Origin: Lentimicrobiaceae bacterium
GTDB taxonomy: Bacteria; Bacteroidota; Bacteroidia; Bacteroidales; F082
DNA: 56,650 bases
Direction of reading: 5' to 3'
Assembly (NCBI GenBank): GCA_015061315.1
Contig: SUWV01000017.1
Location: 1 to 56,650, forward strand
Made by a program: the position numbers and the translations under genes. Positions 35,178 through 43,710 of this stretch are shown here, in pieces (the first letter of the stretch is position 1; every line of letters starts with the position of its first letter). The notes beneath the pieces were generated by a model that was not told the DNA's origin, did no database searches, and saw only the letters and a list, made by a program, of their open reading frames with translations.

Positions 35178-36989
35178 ATGTTAGAAGAAATATTGAGACA
35201 GCAATTTGTCGATGCTTTTATAAAGCTTTACGGACAGGAGCCTCCTGTACAACAAGTTAATTTTCAACAGACACGCCCTGAGTTTGAAGGCGATTTGACA
35301 GTGGTCGTTTTCCCTTTCGTGAAAATGGCTAAGAAATCTCCAGAAGTTATAGCTGATGAGCTTGGTAAGGAGATTGTCGCAGCAAGCGAGATAGTGTCTA
35401 AGTATAACGTGGTAAAAGGATTCCTTAACCTTGTTGTATCTGATAATTACTGGTTGTCGTTCTTTGACAAGAATCATAAAAATGAAATGTTTGGAAGAAA
35501 ACAGGTGACGGGTAATCCTATTGTCGTTGAATATTCTTCTCCTAATACCAATAAACCATTACACCTTGGTCATATTCGTAATAACTTGTTGGGTTGGAGT
35601 GTCTCTGAAATATTGAGAGCTAACGGAGAAAATGTTGTGCGTGTGAACTTAGTCAATGACAGAGGTATTCATATTTGCAAGAGTATGATAGCATGGCAGA
35701 AATGGGGTGAAGGCTGTACTCCTGAATCAACAGGAAAGAAGGGCGATCATCTTATTGGTGATTTCTATGTTTTGTTTGATAAGCACTTTAAAGAAGAGGT
35801 TAAGCAGTTGTTGCCAGCTAACTATGATGAACTAAGTGATGATGAAAAAGAGAAAGCTAAAGCTGCAGCTGAGGAAAACTCGACATTGATGCAAGAAACA
35901 CGAGAGATGCTTAGAAAATGGGAAGCAGGCGATAAGGACATTCGTCAATTATGGGAGACGATGAATCAATGGGTTTATGATGGATTTGATGTGACATACG
36001 ATAGACTCGGTGTTTCTTTTGAGAAGATTTATTATGAATCACAGACATATCTCTTGGGTAAGGAACTCGTTAATGAGGGCTTGAATAATGGTGTATTATA
36101 TAGAAGAGAAGATGGTTCTGTATGGTGTGACTTGAGAAATGAAGGTCTTGATGAGAAACTCTTGCTTCGTAGAGATGGTACTTCGGTATATATGACTCAG
36201 GATCTTGGAACAGCACAGCTTCGTTATGAAGAATATCAGCCTAAGAAATTGATATATGTAGTAGGTAACGAACAAAACTATCACTTCGATGTTTTGAAAC
36301 GCGTGCTTGTTAGATTGGGTCGCGAATGGGGTAACGATATTGAGCATCTTTCGTATGGTATGGTGGAATTGCCTAACGGTAAGATGAAGTCTCGTGAAGG
36401 TACAGTGGTCGATGCTGATGATTTGATGGACGAAATGGTAAAGACAGCGAAGAATGTGTCTGAAGAACTCGGTAAGGCTCATGGACTCAGCGAGGAAGAA
36501 TCTGTAAGATTGTATGATATGATAGGTATCGGAGCTTTGAAGTATTTTATACTTAAAGTGGATCCTAAGAAGACAATGTTGTTCGACCCTAAAGAATCTA
36601 TTGACTTTAATGGTAATACAGCATCGTTTATTCAATATACTCATGCTCGTATACGCTCTGTTATCCGCAAGGCTAATGATAATGGTATCACTTTCGGAGA
36701 TGAGATTCCGGTAACGGATTTACAACCAAAAGAGAAGTTATTGTTAGTTAATATCCACAATTGGCCATCGGTGTTAGAACAAGCAGCTATAAATAGAAGT
36801 CCAGCTATGATTGCTAACTATATCTATGATTTGGCAAAAGATTTTAACCAGTTTTATCAAGAATGTAGCATCTTGAAAGAAGAGGATGTCAAACGTAGAG
36901 AGTTTAGATTACAGCTTGCAGATATGACGGCTAAGTTGTTGAGAAACGCTTCTGGTTTGTTGGGAATTTCAATGCCTGAAAAAATGTAA
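35178..36989 (+). CDS. argS: arginyl-tRNA synthetase
   Basis: A 603-residue class I synthetase. The N-terminal additional domain (1-110) is followed by the HIGH-type motif in SSPNTNKPLHLGHIRNN near 125-141. The KMSKS equivalent is MKSRE in GKMKSREGTVV near 395, as in many ArgRS. The C-terminal DALR anticodon-binding domain ends ASGLLGISMPEKM. It leads a run of co-directional genes, with rsmE 11 nt downstream. Confidence 0.97.
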   Translation: MLEEILRQQFVDAFIKLYGQEPPVQQVNFQQTRPEFEGDLTVVVFPFVKMAKKSPEVIADELGKEIVAASEIVSKYNVVKGFLNLVVSDNYWLSFFDKNHKNEMFGRKQVTGNPIVVEYSSPNTNKPLHLGHIRNNLLGWSVSEILRANGENVVRVNLVNDRGIHICKSMIAWQKWGEGCTPESTGKKGDHLIGDFYVLFDKHFKEEVKQLLPANYDELSDDEKEKAKAAAEENSTLMQETREMLRKWEAGDKDIRQLWETMNQWVYDGFDVTYDRLGVSFEKIYYESQTYLLGKELVNEGLNNGVLYRREDGSVWCDLRNEGLDEKLLLRRDGTSVYMTQDLGTAQLRYEEYQPKKLIYVVGNEQNYHFDVLKRVLVRLGREWGNDIEHLSYGMVELPNGKMKSREGTVVDADDLMDEMVKTAKNVSEELGKAHGLSEEESVRLYDMIGIGALKYFILKVDPKKTMLFDPKESIDFNGNTASFIQYTHARIRSVIRKANDNGITFGDEIPVTDLQPKEKLLLVNIHNWPSVLEQAAINRSPAMIANYIYDLAKDFNQFYQECSILKEEDVKRREFRLQLADMTAKLLRNASGLLGISMPEKM

Positions 36990-37000
36990 ATCATAATAAG

Positions 37001-37708
37001 ATGAATGTCTTTTATCTGCCGACTGCACAAATAGGAACGATCTCCTTCCCTGAGGAGGAATCGAAACATATCGTTAAAGTTCTTCGCATGAAGGAAGGAG
37101 ATGGTTTCTGTGTGACTGATGGAAAAGGTTCTTTGTTTGATGCCGAACTGGTAGACGCCCATCCGAAAAGAGCGATGGCTGAGCTGTCGAACCAAAGAGC
37201 TGGCTATGATATAAGGGATTTTAAAGTCAGCATCGCTATAGCTCCGACAAAATTGAATGAGAGGACGGAGTGGTTCCTTGAAAAAGCTACGGAAATAGGT
37301 GTTGATGAGGTTAAGCTTTTTGCATCGTTTCATTCTGAGAGAAGGGCGGCTAATGTGGAACGCTTTAAAAAAATTGTAGTCTCGGCAATGAAACAGTCGG
37401 TGAAATCTAAGATGCCGCTTATTGAGGAGATGGTGCCTTTTGAGAAATTGGTGAAGCAGGAATATAAAGGTCAGAAATTCATAGCGTGGATAGACGATGA
37501 TGTGAAAGAGAAGCTTTGTGATCTTTATAAAAAAGGTGATAATGCCCTTGTCTTAATAGGACCTGAAGGCGATTTTAGTAAAGAAGAAGTTGAGCTGGCT
37601 AAAGAATATGGCTTTGTGCCCGTCAGTCTCGGAGAGGCTCGACTGAGAACGGAGACGGCTGCTGTGGTGGCTTGCCATACCATACAGCTGATTAACCAAA
37701 TGAAATAG
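37001..37708 (+). CDS. rsmE: 16S rRNA m3U1498 methyltransferase
   Basis: A 235-residue SPOUT-fold methyltransferase that methylates U1498 of 16S rRNA using SAM. The N-terminal PUA-like domain is followed by the trefoil-knot motifs IGPEGDFSKEEVELAKE, VSLGEARLRTETAAV and ACHTIQ. The gene follows argS at once and is probably co-transcribed. Confidence 0.94.
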   Translation: MNVFYLPTAQIGTISFPEEESKHIVKVLRMKEGDGFCVTDGKGSLFDAELVDAHPKRAMAELSNQRAGYDIRDFKVSIAIAPTKLNERTEWFLEKATEIGVDEVKLFASFHSERRAANVERFKKIVVSAMKQSVKSKMPLIEEMVPFEKLVKQEYKGQKFIAWIDDDVKEKLCDLYKKGDNALVLIGPEGDFSKEEVELAKEYGFVPVSLGEARLRTETAAVVACHTIQLINQMK

Positions 37709-37735
37709 TATTTGAAACTTTTTAAAACCAAAGTT

Positions 37736-38383
37736 ATGAAAAGATTTGTTCTTATTTTACTTATGATGTGCTCTTTTGCGGCAACGGCACAAAAGACTCA
37801 GATAGCGTTGCTGAAATACAGAGGCGGAGGCGATTGGTATTCTAATCCTACTTCTTTGCCAAATCTCGTTAAGTTCTGTAATCAGAATATCATGACGGAT
37901 ATTAATGTAGATGTGGCGACTGTCGATGTGGGTAGCCCTGATATTTTTAATTATCCCTTCGTTCATGCTACTGGTCATGGTAATATCGTCTTTGATGATA
38001 ATGAAGTTGATAATCTTAGAAGTTATCTCCTTGCTGGTGGATTCTTGCATATCGACGATAACTATGGTATCAAAGATTATGCTATGAGTCAGATGCAAAA
38101 GGTGTTCCCCGAATTACAGTGGGTTGAGCTGCCGTATTCGCATCAGATGTTTCATGAGCCTTATCCTTTTCCTGACGGTTTGCCGAAAATACATGAACAC
38201 GACAATAAAGCGCCTCAGGCATTCGCTCTCATATATGAAGGTAGAATGCTGTGTCTCTTGACTTACGAATGTGACTTGGGAGACGGCTGGGAAGACCAAA
38301 GAGTGCACCACGATTCGGAAGATACTCGCCTTAAAGCTCTTAAAATGGGAGCGAATATAATACAGTATGTCTTTTCAAATTGA
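37736..38383 (+). CDS. DUF4159 domain protein, secreted
   Basis: The start at ATG 37736 gives a proper signal peptide (MKRFVLILLMMCSFAATAQ) and 215 residues. An upstream in-frame TTG would add eight non-family residues. The body is DUF4159: YRGGGDWYSNPTSLPNL, FPFVHATGHGNI-like (here NYPFVHATGHGNI), LRSYLLAGGFLHIDDNYG and DLGDGWEDQ, a flavodoxin/ThuA-like pattern. The role is unknown; in Bacteroidetes these proteins are periplasmic and often near MoxR-type clusters, but not here. Confidence 0.87.
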   Translation: MKRFVLILLMMCSFAATAQKTQIALLKYRGGGDWYSNPTSLPNLVKFCNQNIMTDINVDVATVDVGSPDIFNYPFVHATGHGNIVFDDNEVDNLRSYLLAGGFLHIDDNYGIKDYAMSQMQKVFPELQWVELPYSHQMFHEPYPFPDGLPKIHEHDNKAPQAFALIYEGRMLCLLTYECDLGDGWEDQRVHHDSEDTRLKALKMGANIIQYVFSN

Positions 38384-38765
38384 TAAGGACGGTTGTTATA
38401 TGGCTTCTAATATAGGATATGAAAAGCGTTGTCTTTTCTGCGGCGAGCGACTTTACGGACGTTCGGATAAAAAGTATTGCGACGATGGCTGTCGTAACAA
38501 TCATCATTATATGATTAGAAAAAATAGTGATGTGTTGGTGAAGTCGATCAACGTTATTTTACATCACAATAGAGAGGTGATGAGACAGTTGAATAAGGGC
38601 GTTAAATCTATAATAAAGAAACAGTCGCTTGTGGATCGTAACTTCGACTTCGATGTTATGACGGGTTTGCATAAAACTAAAAAAGGTACTGAATATCGTA
38701 TAGTGTATGACTACGCATATAGATTAGTAGATGAAGATAATGTGTTGATGGTAAAGCTCGTTTGA
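38367..38765 (+). CDS. small zinc-ribbon protein
   Basis: A 132-residue cytoplasmic protein. Near the N-terminus it has CLFCGERLYGRSDKKYCDDGC, a four-Cys zinc ribbon (CxxC...CxxxC), followed by a basic helix HHYMIRKNSDVLVK. The rest is a helix plus strands. The first ATG (38367) overlaps the DUF4159 gene by 17 nt; the ATG at 38400 (MASNIGYEKRC) is a reasonable alternative. The function is unknown; a nucleic-acid-binding role is a guess from the ribbon and basic helix. Confidence 0.7.
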   Translation: MSFQIDKDGCYMASNIGYEKRCLFCGERLYGRSDKKYCDDGCRNNHHYMIRKNSDVLVKSINVILHHNREVMRQLNKGVKSIIKKQSLVDRNFDFDVMTGLHKTKKGTEYRIVYDYAYRLVDEDNVLMVKLV

Positions 38766-38772
38766 AGCATGT

Positions 38773-40248
38773 ATGGATTTAAATAATGTTTTAAAATTTG
38801 TTATGAAAAGAATTGAAAGTGGTTTGTCATTGAAGCTGTTGTCTATTGTTTCAGTAGCTACATCGCTAACATCGTGTGATATGGATAAGGAAACGAGGCG
38901 TGCAGATAATCCGAACATAATATTTATCTTGGCTGATGATTTGGGATATGCTGATTTGTCGTGTATGGGACAAACGAAATTTTCGACGCCGAATATCGAT
39001 AGACTTGCATCACAAGGTATGATTTTTACCCAGCATTACTCTGGTTCCTCGGTGAGCGCTCCTTCAAGAAGCTGTCTTATTACAGGGCAGCATACGGGTC
39101 ATACTGTGATAAGAGGTAATAAAGAACTGCCCGTCGAAGGTCAATATCCTTTGCCATCGGATACTTATACCATTTTTAAAATGTTGAAAGATAAAGGATA
39201 TAAGACTTCGGTATTTGGTAAGTGGGGACTTGGCGCTCCTATGACGGAAGGCGCTCCCGAAAACCACAGCGTAGATGAGTTCTTTGGATATAACTGTCAG
39301 CGACAAGCTCATAATTACTATCCATATCATCTTTGGCATAACGATAAAAAAATCGTTTTGGAAGATAACACTGGAAAAAATGAGAATGTTTATGCTCCTT
39401 ATCTTATTCATAATAAGGCATTAGATTTTATAAAAGATAATAAAGATACTACGTTTTTTATGTGGTATACATCGGTGATACCTCATGCTGAACTGAAGAT
39501 ACCGCAACAAGAATTGGAACAGTTTGTTGGTAGACCTGAACTTGATGTGGAGAAATCGTATGTCGGTTGTGATGATGGTGAATATTATAAAAATGGTGGC
39601 TACGGCTCTCAGCAATATACACATGCTGCTTTTGCATCTATGGTGTCTCTTCTTGATAGACAGGTGGGTGAGATTTGCAAAACATTGGATAGCCTTGGTA
39701 TCGCAGAGAATACTATGATAGTGTTTACCTCTGATAACGGTCCTCATCAAGAGGGCGGCGCTGATCCTGATTTCTTTGATAGTAATGGTGAGCTGCGTGG
39801 CTATAAACGTGATTTGTACGAAGGCGGGATAAGAGTGCCATTTATAGTACGATGGGATAATGTGGTTGAGAAGAATTCTGAGTCAAATCATGTATCCGCA
39901 TTCTGGGATTTTTTGCCGACAGTGGCTGAAATTGTTGATGCGCAACATCCTGATGATATCGATGGAATCTCTTTCCTTCCTACCTTGAGTGACGAGGGCG
40001 AGCAGAAAAAACATGATTATCTGTATTGGGAATTTCATGAGAATAACGGTCGTCAGGCTATAAGAAAAGGTAATTGGAAAGCAGTGAGATATGATGTGCA
40101 TAACAATGGTAAGATAGAATTGTATGATCTTGATGCCGATATTTCAGAAACTACGGATTTGGCAGATGTGTATCCTGATATTATAGCAGAGTTCGATTCT
40201 TTGATGAGTGCGTCAAGGACAGAGTCTGATTTGTTTGAGTTTAAATGA
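38773..40248 (+). CDS. S-type (formylglycine) sulfatase
   Basis: A 491-residue sulfatase. The N-terminus is probably a lipoprotein signal; starting at ATG 38803 it reads MKRIESGLSLKLLS to SLTSC. The metal site starts IFILADDLGYADLSC. The sequence S95-A-P-S-R is the Ser-type maturation motif, in which Ser is oxidised to formylglycine by an anaerobic maturase, encoded next. FGKWGLG, FTSDNGPHQEGG and the late NWKAVRYD match arylsulfatase/GalNAc-6-sulfatase-like families. The likely substrate is a sulfated glycan or mucin sugar, but no polysaccharide locus surrounds it. Confidence 0.92.
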   Translation: MDLNNVLKFVMKRIESGLSLKLLSIVSVATSLTSCDMDKETRRADNPNIIFILADDLGYADLSCMGQTKFSTPNIDRLASQGMIFTQHYSGSSVSAPSRSCLITGQHTGHTVIRGNKELPVEGQYPLPSDTYTIFKMLKDKGYKTSVFGKWGLGAPMTEGAPENHSVDEFFGYNCQRQAHNYYPYHLWHNDKKIVLEDNTGKNENVYAPYLIHNKALDFIKDNKDTTFFMWYTSVIPHAELKIPQQELEQFVGRPELDVEKSYVGCDDGEYYKNGGYGSQQYTHAAFASMVSLLDRQVGEICKTLDSLGIAENTMIVFTSDNGPHQEGGADPDFFDSNGELRGYKRDLYEGGIRVPFIVRWDNVVEKNSESNHVSAFWDFLPTVAEIVDAQHPDDIDGISFLPTLSDEGEQKKHDYLYWEFHENNGRQAIRKGNWKAVRYDVHNNGKIELYDLDADISETTDLADVYPDIIAEFDSLMSASRTESDLFEFK

Positions 40249-40254
40249 TAAGCA

Positions 40255-41490
40255 ATGAGTGAATTGTTGAAAAATACTTTGACATTTTCTGATGCGATAA
40301 GAGTTACAAAGCCTCTGAGGTTTAATATGATGTTTAAACCTGTTGGGTCGAAATGTAATCTTGCTTGCGATTATTGCTATTATTTGGATAAGGTGAAGCT
40401 GTATGGAGCACAGCCTGTTATGTCTTTGGATTTACTCGAAAAAGTGATAGAGGATTATATCGCTGTCAATGATAACGAGCAGATAGTCTTCGATTGGCAT
40501 GGTGGGGAACCTTTGCTTTTAGGCTTGGATTATTTTAATAAGATAGTTGAGTTTCAAAAAAAATATAAAGGTAATAAGTGTGTCTATAATACGATTCAGA
40601 CAAATGGAACTCTACTTAATGATGATTACGCGCGTTTCTTTAAAGAGAATAATTTTCTTGTCGGATTGTCGATAGACGGACCACAACATGTTCATGATAG
40701 GTATAGAAAGTATAGAAACGCTGAGCCTACCTTTATGAAGGTGATGAGAGGCGTGGAGCTTCTGCATCGTTATGCTGTTGATTTCAATACTTTGACTACG
40801 ATAAGTAAAGCAGGTGAGGGTAGAGGCTTGGAAGTATATTCTTTCATGAAAAATATTGGTAGCCGATATATGCAGTTTATGCCTGTGTATGAATATCTAA
40901 GTGTTAAAACTGATAATATAAGCTGTCCTGATTACGATGATAAGAGGCTCGCACCTTGGTCGGTAAATCCTATAGAATATGGAAGGTTTATGTGTGATAT
41001 TTTCGATTGTTGGGTGAAGAATGATGTGGGTACATATTTCGTAAATCTTTTTGACTCTACATTGGCGAATTATTGTGGAGTAAATCCTGGGACCTGTGTA
41101 TATTCTGAGACCTGTGGCGCTAATGCGGTCCTTGAACATAATGGCGATATTTATCCTTGTGACCATTTTGTGTATGAAGAATATAAGCTCGGAAATATCA
41201 ATGCCATGTCATTATACGATATTGTAAATTCTAATAAGATGACAGAGTTTGGCATTGACAAGAGGAATGCTTTGCCTGATAAATGTCTGAGATGTAAATA
41301 TTTTTCTCTTTGTCATGGCGAATGTCCTAAGCATAGATTTGATACGGCGGAACGCGGTGAGTATGGATTGAATTCTTTATGCGATGGCTTGATGTACTTC
41401 TTTTCTCATGTCGAACCTTATATGATTAAAATGCGAGATTTGATTTTTGAAAATAAAGCTCCAAAAGATATTATGAAGATGAAGCTATAA
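40255..41490 (+). CDS. anaerobic sulfatase-maturating enzyme (radical SAM)
   Basis: A 411-residue radical SAM protein. The CxxxCxxC cluster motif is C34-NLA-C38-DY-C41. The SPASM region supplies two auxiliary Fe-S clusters: CVYSETCGANAV, DIYPCDHFVYE, and CLRCKYFSLCHGECPKHR. FDWHGGEPLLLG and TNGTLL are family markers. The enzyme oxidises the active-site Ser or Cys of sulfatases to formylglycine without oxygen. It lies 6 nt after the Ser-type sulfatase, so enzyme and substrate are made together. Confidence 0.95.
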   Translation: MSELLKNTLTFSDAIRVTKPLRFNMMFKPVGSKCNLACDYCYYLDKVKLYGAQPVMSLDLLEKVIEDYIAVNDNEQIVFDWHGGEPLLLGLDYFNKIVEFQKKYKGNKCVYNTIQTNGTLLNDDYARFFKENNFLVGLSIDGPQHVHDRYRKYRNAEPTFMKVMRGVELLHRYAVDFNTLTTISKAGEGRGLEVYSFMKNIGSRYMQFMPVYEYLSVKTDNISCPDYDDKRLAPWSVNPIEYGRFMCDIFDCWVKNDVGTYFVNLFDSTLANYCGVNPGTCVYSETCGANAVLEHNGDIYPCDHFVYEEYKLGNINAMSLYDIVNSNKMTEFGIDKRNALPDKCLRCKYFSLCHGECPKHRFDTAERGEYGLNSLCDGLMYFFSHVEPYMIKMRDLIFENKAPKDIMKMKL

Positions 41491-41513
41491 AAGTTAAATG
41501 ATGTATCTTTGCA

Positions 41514-41521
41514 TATAATTA
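41514..41521 (+). promoter_or_regulatory. -7 box of the NifX-like gene
   Basis: TATCTTTG, 26 nt before the ATG at 41548. Confidence 0.6.
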
Positions 41522-41547
41522 ATTATAGGTATAACTAAAAAATAAAT

Positions 41548-41940
41548 ATGATGAAAATAGCTGTTCCAACAAGAGATGAACGTGTAGATGATCATTTCGG
41601 ACACTGTGACCATTACACTATTTTTACTGTAGAAAATAATGAAGTTATTAATCGAGAGACATTGGCGTCGCCACAAGGCTGCGGATGTAAATCGGGAATC
41701 GCTGCTGACTTACAAGAGTTAGGCGTGGTGATGATGCTTGCTGGTAATATGGGCGAGGGAGCTAAGAATAAACTCAATGCTCATAATATCAATGTTATCA
41801 GAGGTTGCTCTGGTAATGTCGATGAATTGGTGAAGTCTTATCTTGATGGTAAAGTGGTTGATTCTGGATTAGGTTGCTCAGAACATGAATGCGGCGACCA
41901 TCACGATCATCATAATCATGATGGAATAAAATTGTTATGA
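41548..41940 (+). CDS. NifX/NifB-family iron-molybdenum cofactor binding-like protein with His-rich tail
   Basis: A 130-residue protein of the dinitrogenase iron-molybdenum cofactor family. The core MKIAVPTRDERVDDHFGHCDHYTIF, with the DHFGHC patch, and GCGCKSGIAADLQ are typical. No other nitrogen-fixation gene is present, so it is one of the many family members of unknown metal function. The C-terminus adds GLGCSEHECGDHHDHHNHD, a Cys/His-rich metal-binding tail. Cytoplasmic metal sequestration or cluster transfer is a plausible role. Single gene with promoter and terminator. Confidence 0.85.
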   Translation: MMKIAVPTRDERVDDHFGHCDHYTIFTVENNEVINRETLASPQGCGCKSGIAADLQELGVVMMLAGNMGEGAKNKLNAHNINVIRGCSGNVDELVKSYLDGKVVDSGLGCSEHECGDHHDHHNHDGIKLL

Positions 41941-41949
41941 TGAGCTTAA

Positions 41950-42003
41950 AAATCTCAGGGATACGAAGTCTCGGTCAATATAAGATTTGTATTCCTGAGA
42001 TTT
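41950..42003. terminator. bidirectional terminator
   Basis: AAATCTCAGG-GATAC and GTATT-CCTGAGATTT form a long near-perfect stem between the convergent NifX-like and S4 genes. Confidence 0.8.
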
Positions 42004-42006
42004 AAC

Positions 42007-42225
42007 TTATTCTATCTCTATACTGTAATCTTCAAATTCAATAATGTCGCCGGATATTATCTTGGCACGTTTCCTTAACTCTACTTCGCCGTTACGACGT
42101 ACTAAACCTGCGGTCACGACTTCTTGAGCCATGCTGCCTGATTCTACAATACCAACGGCTTTCAATAATGAAATCAATGGTATGAAGTCGTCGCCTTCTC
42201 TTAATTCAAATGTAATCTTTTGCAT
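42007..42225 (-). CDS. S4-domain RNA-binding protein
   Basis: A 72-residue stand-alone S4 domain (RNA-binding, YaaA/YbcJ-like). Core: FIPLISLLKAVGIVESGSMA, then VTAGLVRRNGEVELRKRAKI, then SGDIIEFEDYSIEI. It has no catalytic domain. The family is linked to ribosome or rRNA binding; the exact partner is unknown. It follows the metallo-beta-lactamase-fold gene on the same strand, separated by a short tandem repeat. Confidence 0.87.
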   Translation of the reverse strand: MQKITFELREGDDFIPLISLLKAVGIVESGSMAQEVVTAGLVRRNGEVELRKRAKIISGDIIEFEDYSIEIE

Positions 42226-42262
42226 ATAGTTTTGTTTTAAAAGTCTACAGATTTTATCTATA

Positions 42263-42306
42263 ATTCTTCATCCTACATTCTTCATTCTACATTCTTCATT
42301 CTACAT
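42263..42306. repeat. 14-nt tandem repeat running into a stop codon
   Basis: On the minus strand about three copies of GAATGTAGAATGAA. The first copy contains the last codons and the TGA stop of the metallo-beta-lactamase-fold gene. Confidence 0.75.
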
Positions 42307-43066
42307 AGATTTCCAATCCGTCGTAAGCCAACATCATATTATCAGGTAGTGTCGGGTTTACGTCAGAAGCTTTTCCCATCGAATGACCGATATGGGTGAA
42401 CCAAGCTTTCTTGACATTAAGCCTTTGTGCAATATCTACTGCTTCCGAAAGTGAGATGTGTGAGTAATGTTTCTCATGACGCAGAGCTTCTATGATTAGA
42501 TATTCAACGCCTCGTAGTTTGTTGAAAGCTTCTTCCGATAGCTCGCTCAAATCTGTGACGTAAGCGAACTTGTCAATTCTGAAAGCGTATGATGTTATAG
42601 TGAAGTGTTTTAGCTTGATAGGCTCTATGACTAACTCGTTAATTTTTATTAAGCTGTCGTCGATGTCGATGAGGTCGAAAGTAGGAGCTCCCGGATATTT
42701 ATCGTCACCGTCAGCAAATGCGTAGGAATATTCTCTTTTTATTTCTTCCTGAGCCTCAGGAGAGGCGTAAACCGTCATAGGTTTTTTCTGTATGAAGATA
42801 TATGGACGAGCGTCATCCAAACCGCCGATATGATCTTTGTGATGATGTGTTATCAATATGGCATCTAACTTTTTTACTCCGGCTCTTAACATCTGATAAC
42901 GAAAGTCGGGACCAGCATCGACGCAAATAGTAGTCTCATCAGTCTCGATTAATATCGACGTCCTTAAACGTTTGTCCCTCTTGTCGTTTGAACGACAAAC
43001 ATCGCAGTCGCAAGAAATTATTGGAACGCCTTGTGACGTACCACTGCCTAAAATTGTAACCTTCAT
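42296..43066 (-). CDS. metallo-beta-lactamase fold phosphodiesterase, PhnP-like
   Basis: I start at ATG 43066 (MKVTILGSGTSQGVPIISC, 256 residues), where family similarity begins. The metal-binding HxHxDH motif is THHHKDHIGGLDD near residue 77; VDAGPDFRYQ precedes it. The later ligands are in FAYVTDLSELS and FTHIGHSM. CDCDVCRS near the start is the structural zinc site seen in PhnP (cyclic ribose phosphodiesterase). There are no phosphonate genes nearby, so the substrate is probably another cyclic or tRNA-like phosphodiester. Confidence 0.88.
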   Translation of the reverse strand: MKVTILGSGTSQGVPIISCDCDVCRSNDKRDKRLRTSILIETDETTICVDAGPDFRYQMLRAGVKKLDAILITHHHKDHIGGLDDARPYIFIQKKPMTVYASPEAQEEIKREYSYAFADGDDKYPGAPTFDLIDIDDSLIKINELVIEPIKLKHFTITSYAFRIDKFAYVTDLSELSEEAFNKLRGVEYLIIEALRHEKHYSHISLSEAVDIAQRLNVKKAWFTHIGHSMGKASDVNPTLPDNMMLAYDGLEIYVE

Positions 43067-43140
43067 CGAAGCAATATTTAATAATTGCAAATATACATAA
43101 TATTGCTAAAAAAAACGATGAAAGTTTCATATTAAAAATG

Positions 43141-43148
43141 TATATTTG
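43141..43148 (+). promoter_or_regulatory. -7 box for the DUF6913-dapA-M14 operon
   Basis: TATATTTG, 19 nt before ATG 43168. It overlaps the longest ORF version, which is why the later start is preferred. Confidence 0.65.
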
Positions 43149-43167
43149 CAAGTTAATATGTCGTAAA

Positions 43168-43710
43168 ATGTTAAAGTCAATACTCCTTTTTTTTAGAAAG
43201 AGAAAAATACGTAACAATCTGCAGCATAAAATGCTGATGCAATTTCCTGATATTGCTAAATTTCCCGTGATCTCAATTTTAGTCGATGAGAGTCAGAAAT
43301 CTAATATCAAGGAAATGGAAGCCTTTGTGAAGAAATCTTTTAACCCTAAGAAGTTACGTTTTATCATAATCTCTGATGTTATCCCAGATAATATCCTTCA
43401 AAGCGAGTTTATGAACTTTATCATGAAAGAAGATTTTAACAGACTCGGCGTTTTGAAAAAAGAAAAAGAAGATATGTTGAAATCTTTTTCTGACGATATT
43501 TTCATTAATCTGTCCGACAATAATGAAGATCTGCTCAATGATTATATTGTGTCTAATATCAGGTCGTCGTTTAAAATAGGTCATTCTAAACTTAACTTGG
43601 GAATGCACGATCTTGTTATTGATTATGGTATCGAAAAGAATGACGTTGAGCGACTGAAGGTTTTGTATAAATATATTTTGATGTTATCTGGAAATAATGA
43701 TGAAAAATAA
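43168..43710 (+). CDS. DUF6913-like protein of unknown function
   Basis: From ATG 43168 (MLKSILLFFRKRKIRNNLQ) the protein has 180 residues. It has a short hydrophobic/basic start, not a true signal peptide, then SILVDESQKSN, LRFIIISDV, IFINLSDNNEDLLNDYIVSN and LVIDYG. It matches my memory of a Bacteroidetes-specific family that often precedes dapA; the family number is given from memory. Its stop overlaps the dapA start by 14 nt, so they are translationally coupled. Confidence 0.65.
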   Translation: MLKSILLFFRKRKIRNNLQHKMLMQFPDIAKFPVISILVDESQKSNIKEMEAFVKKSFNPKKLRFIIISDVIPDNILQSEFMNFIMKEDFNRLGVLKKEKEDMLKSFSDDIFINLSDNNEDLLNDYIVSNIRSSFKIGHSKLNLGMHDLVIDYGIEKNDVERLKVLYKYILMLSGNNDEK

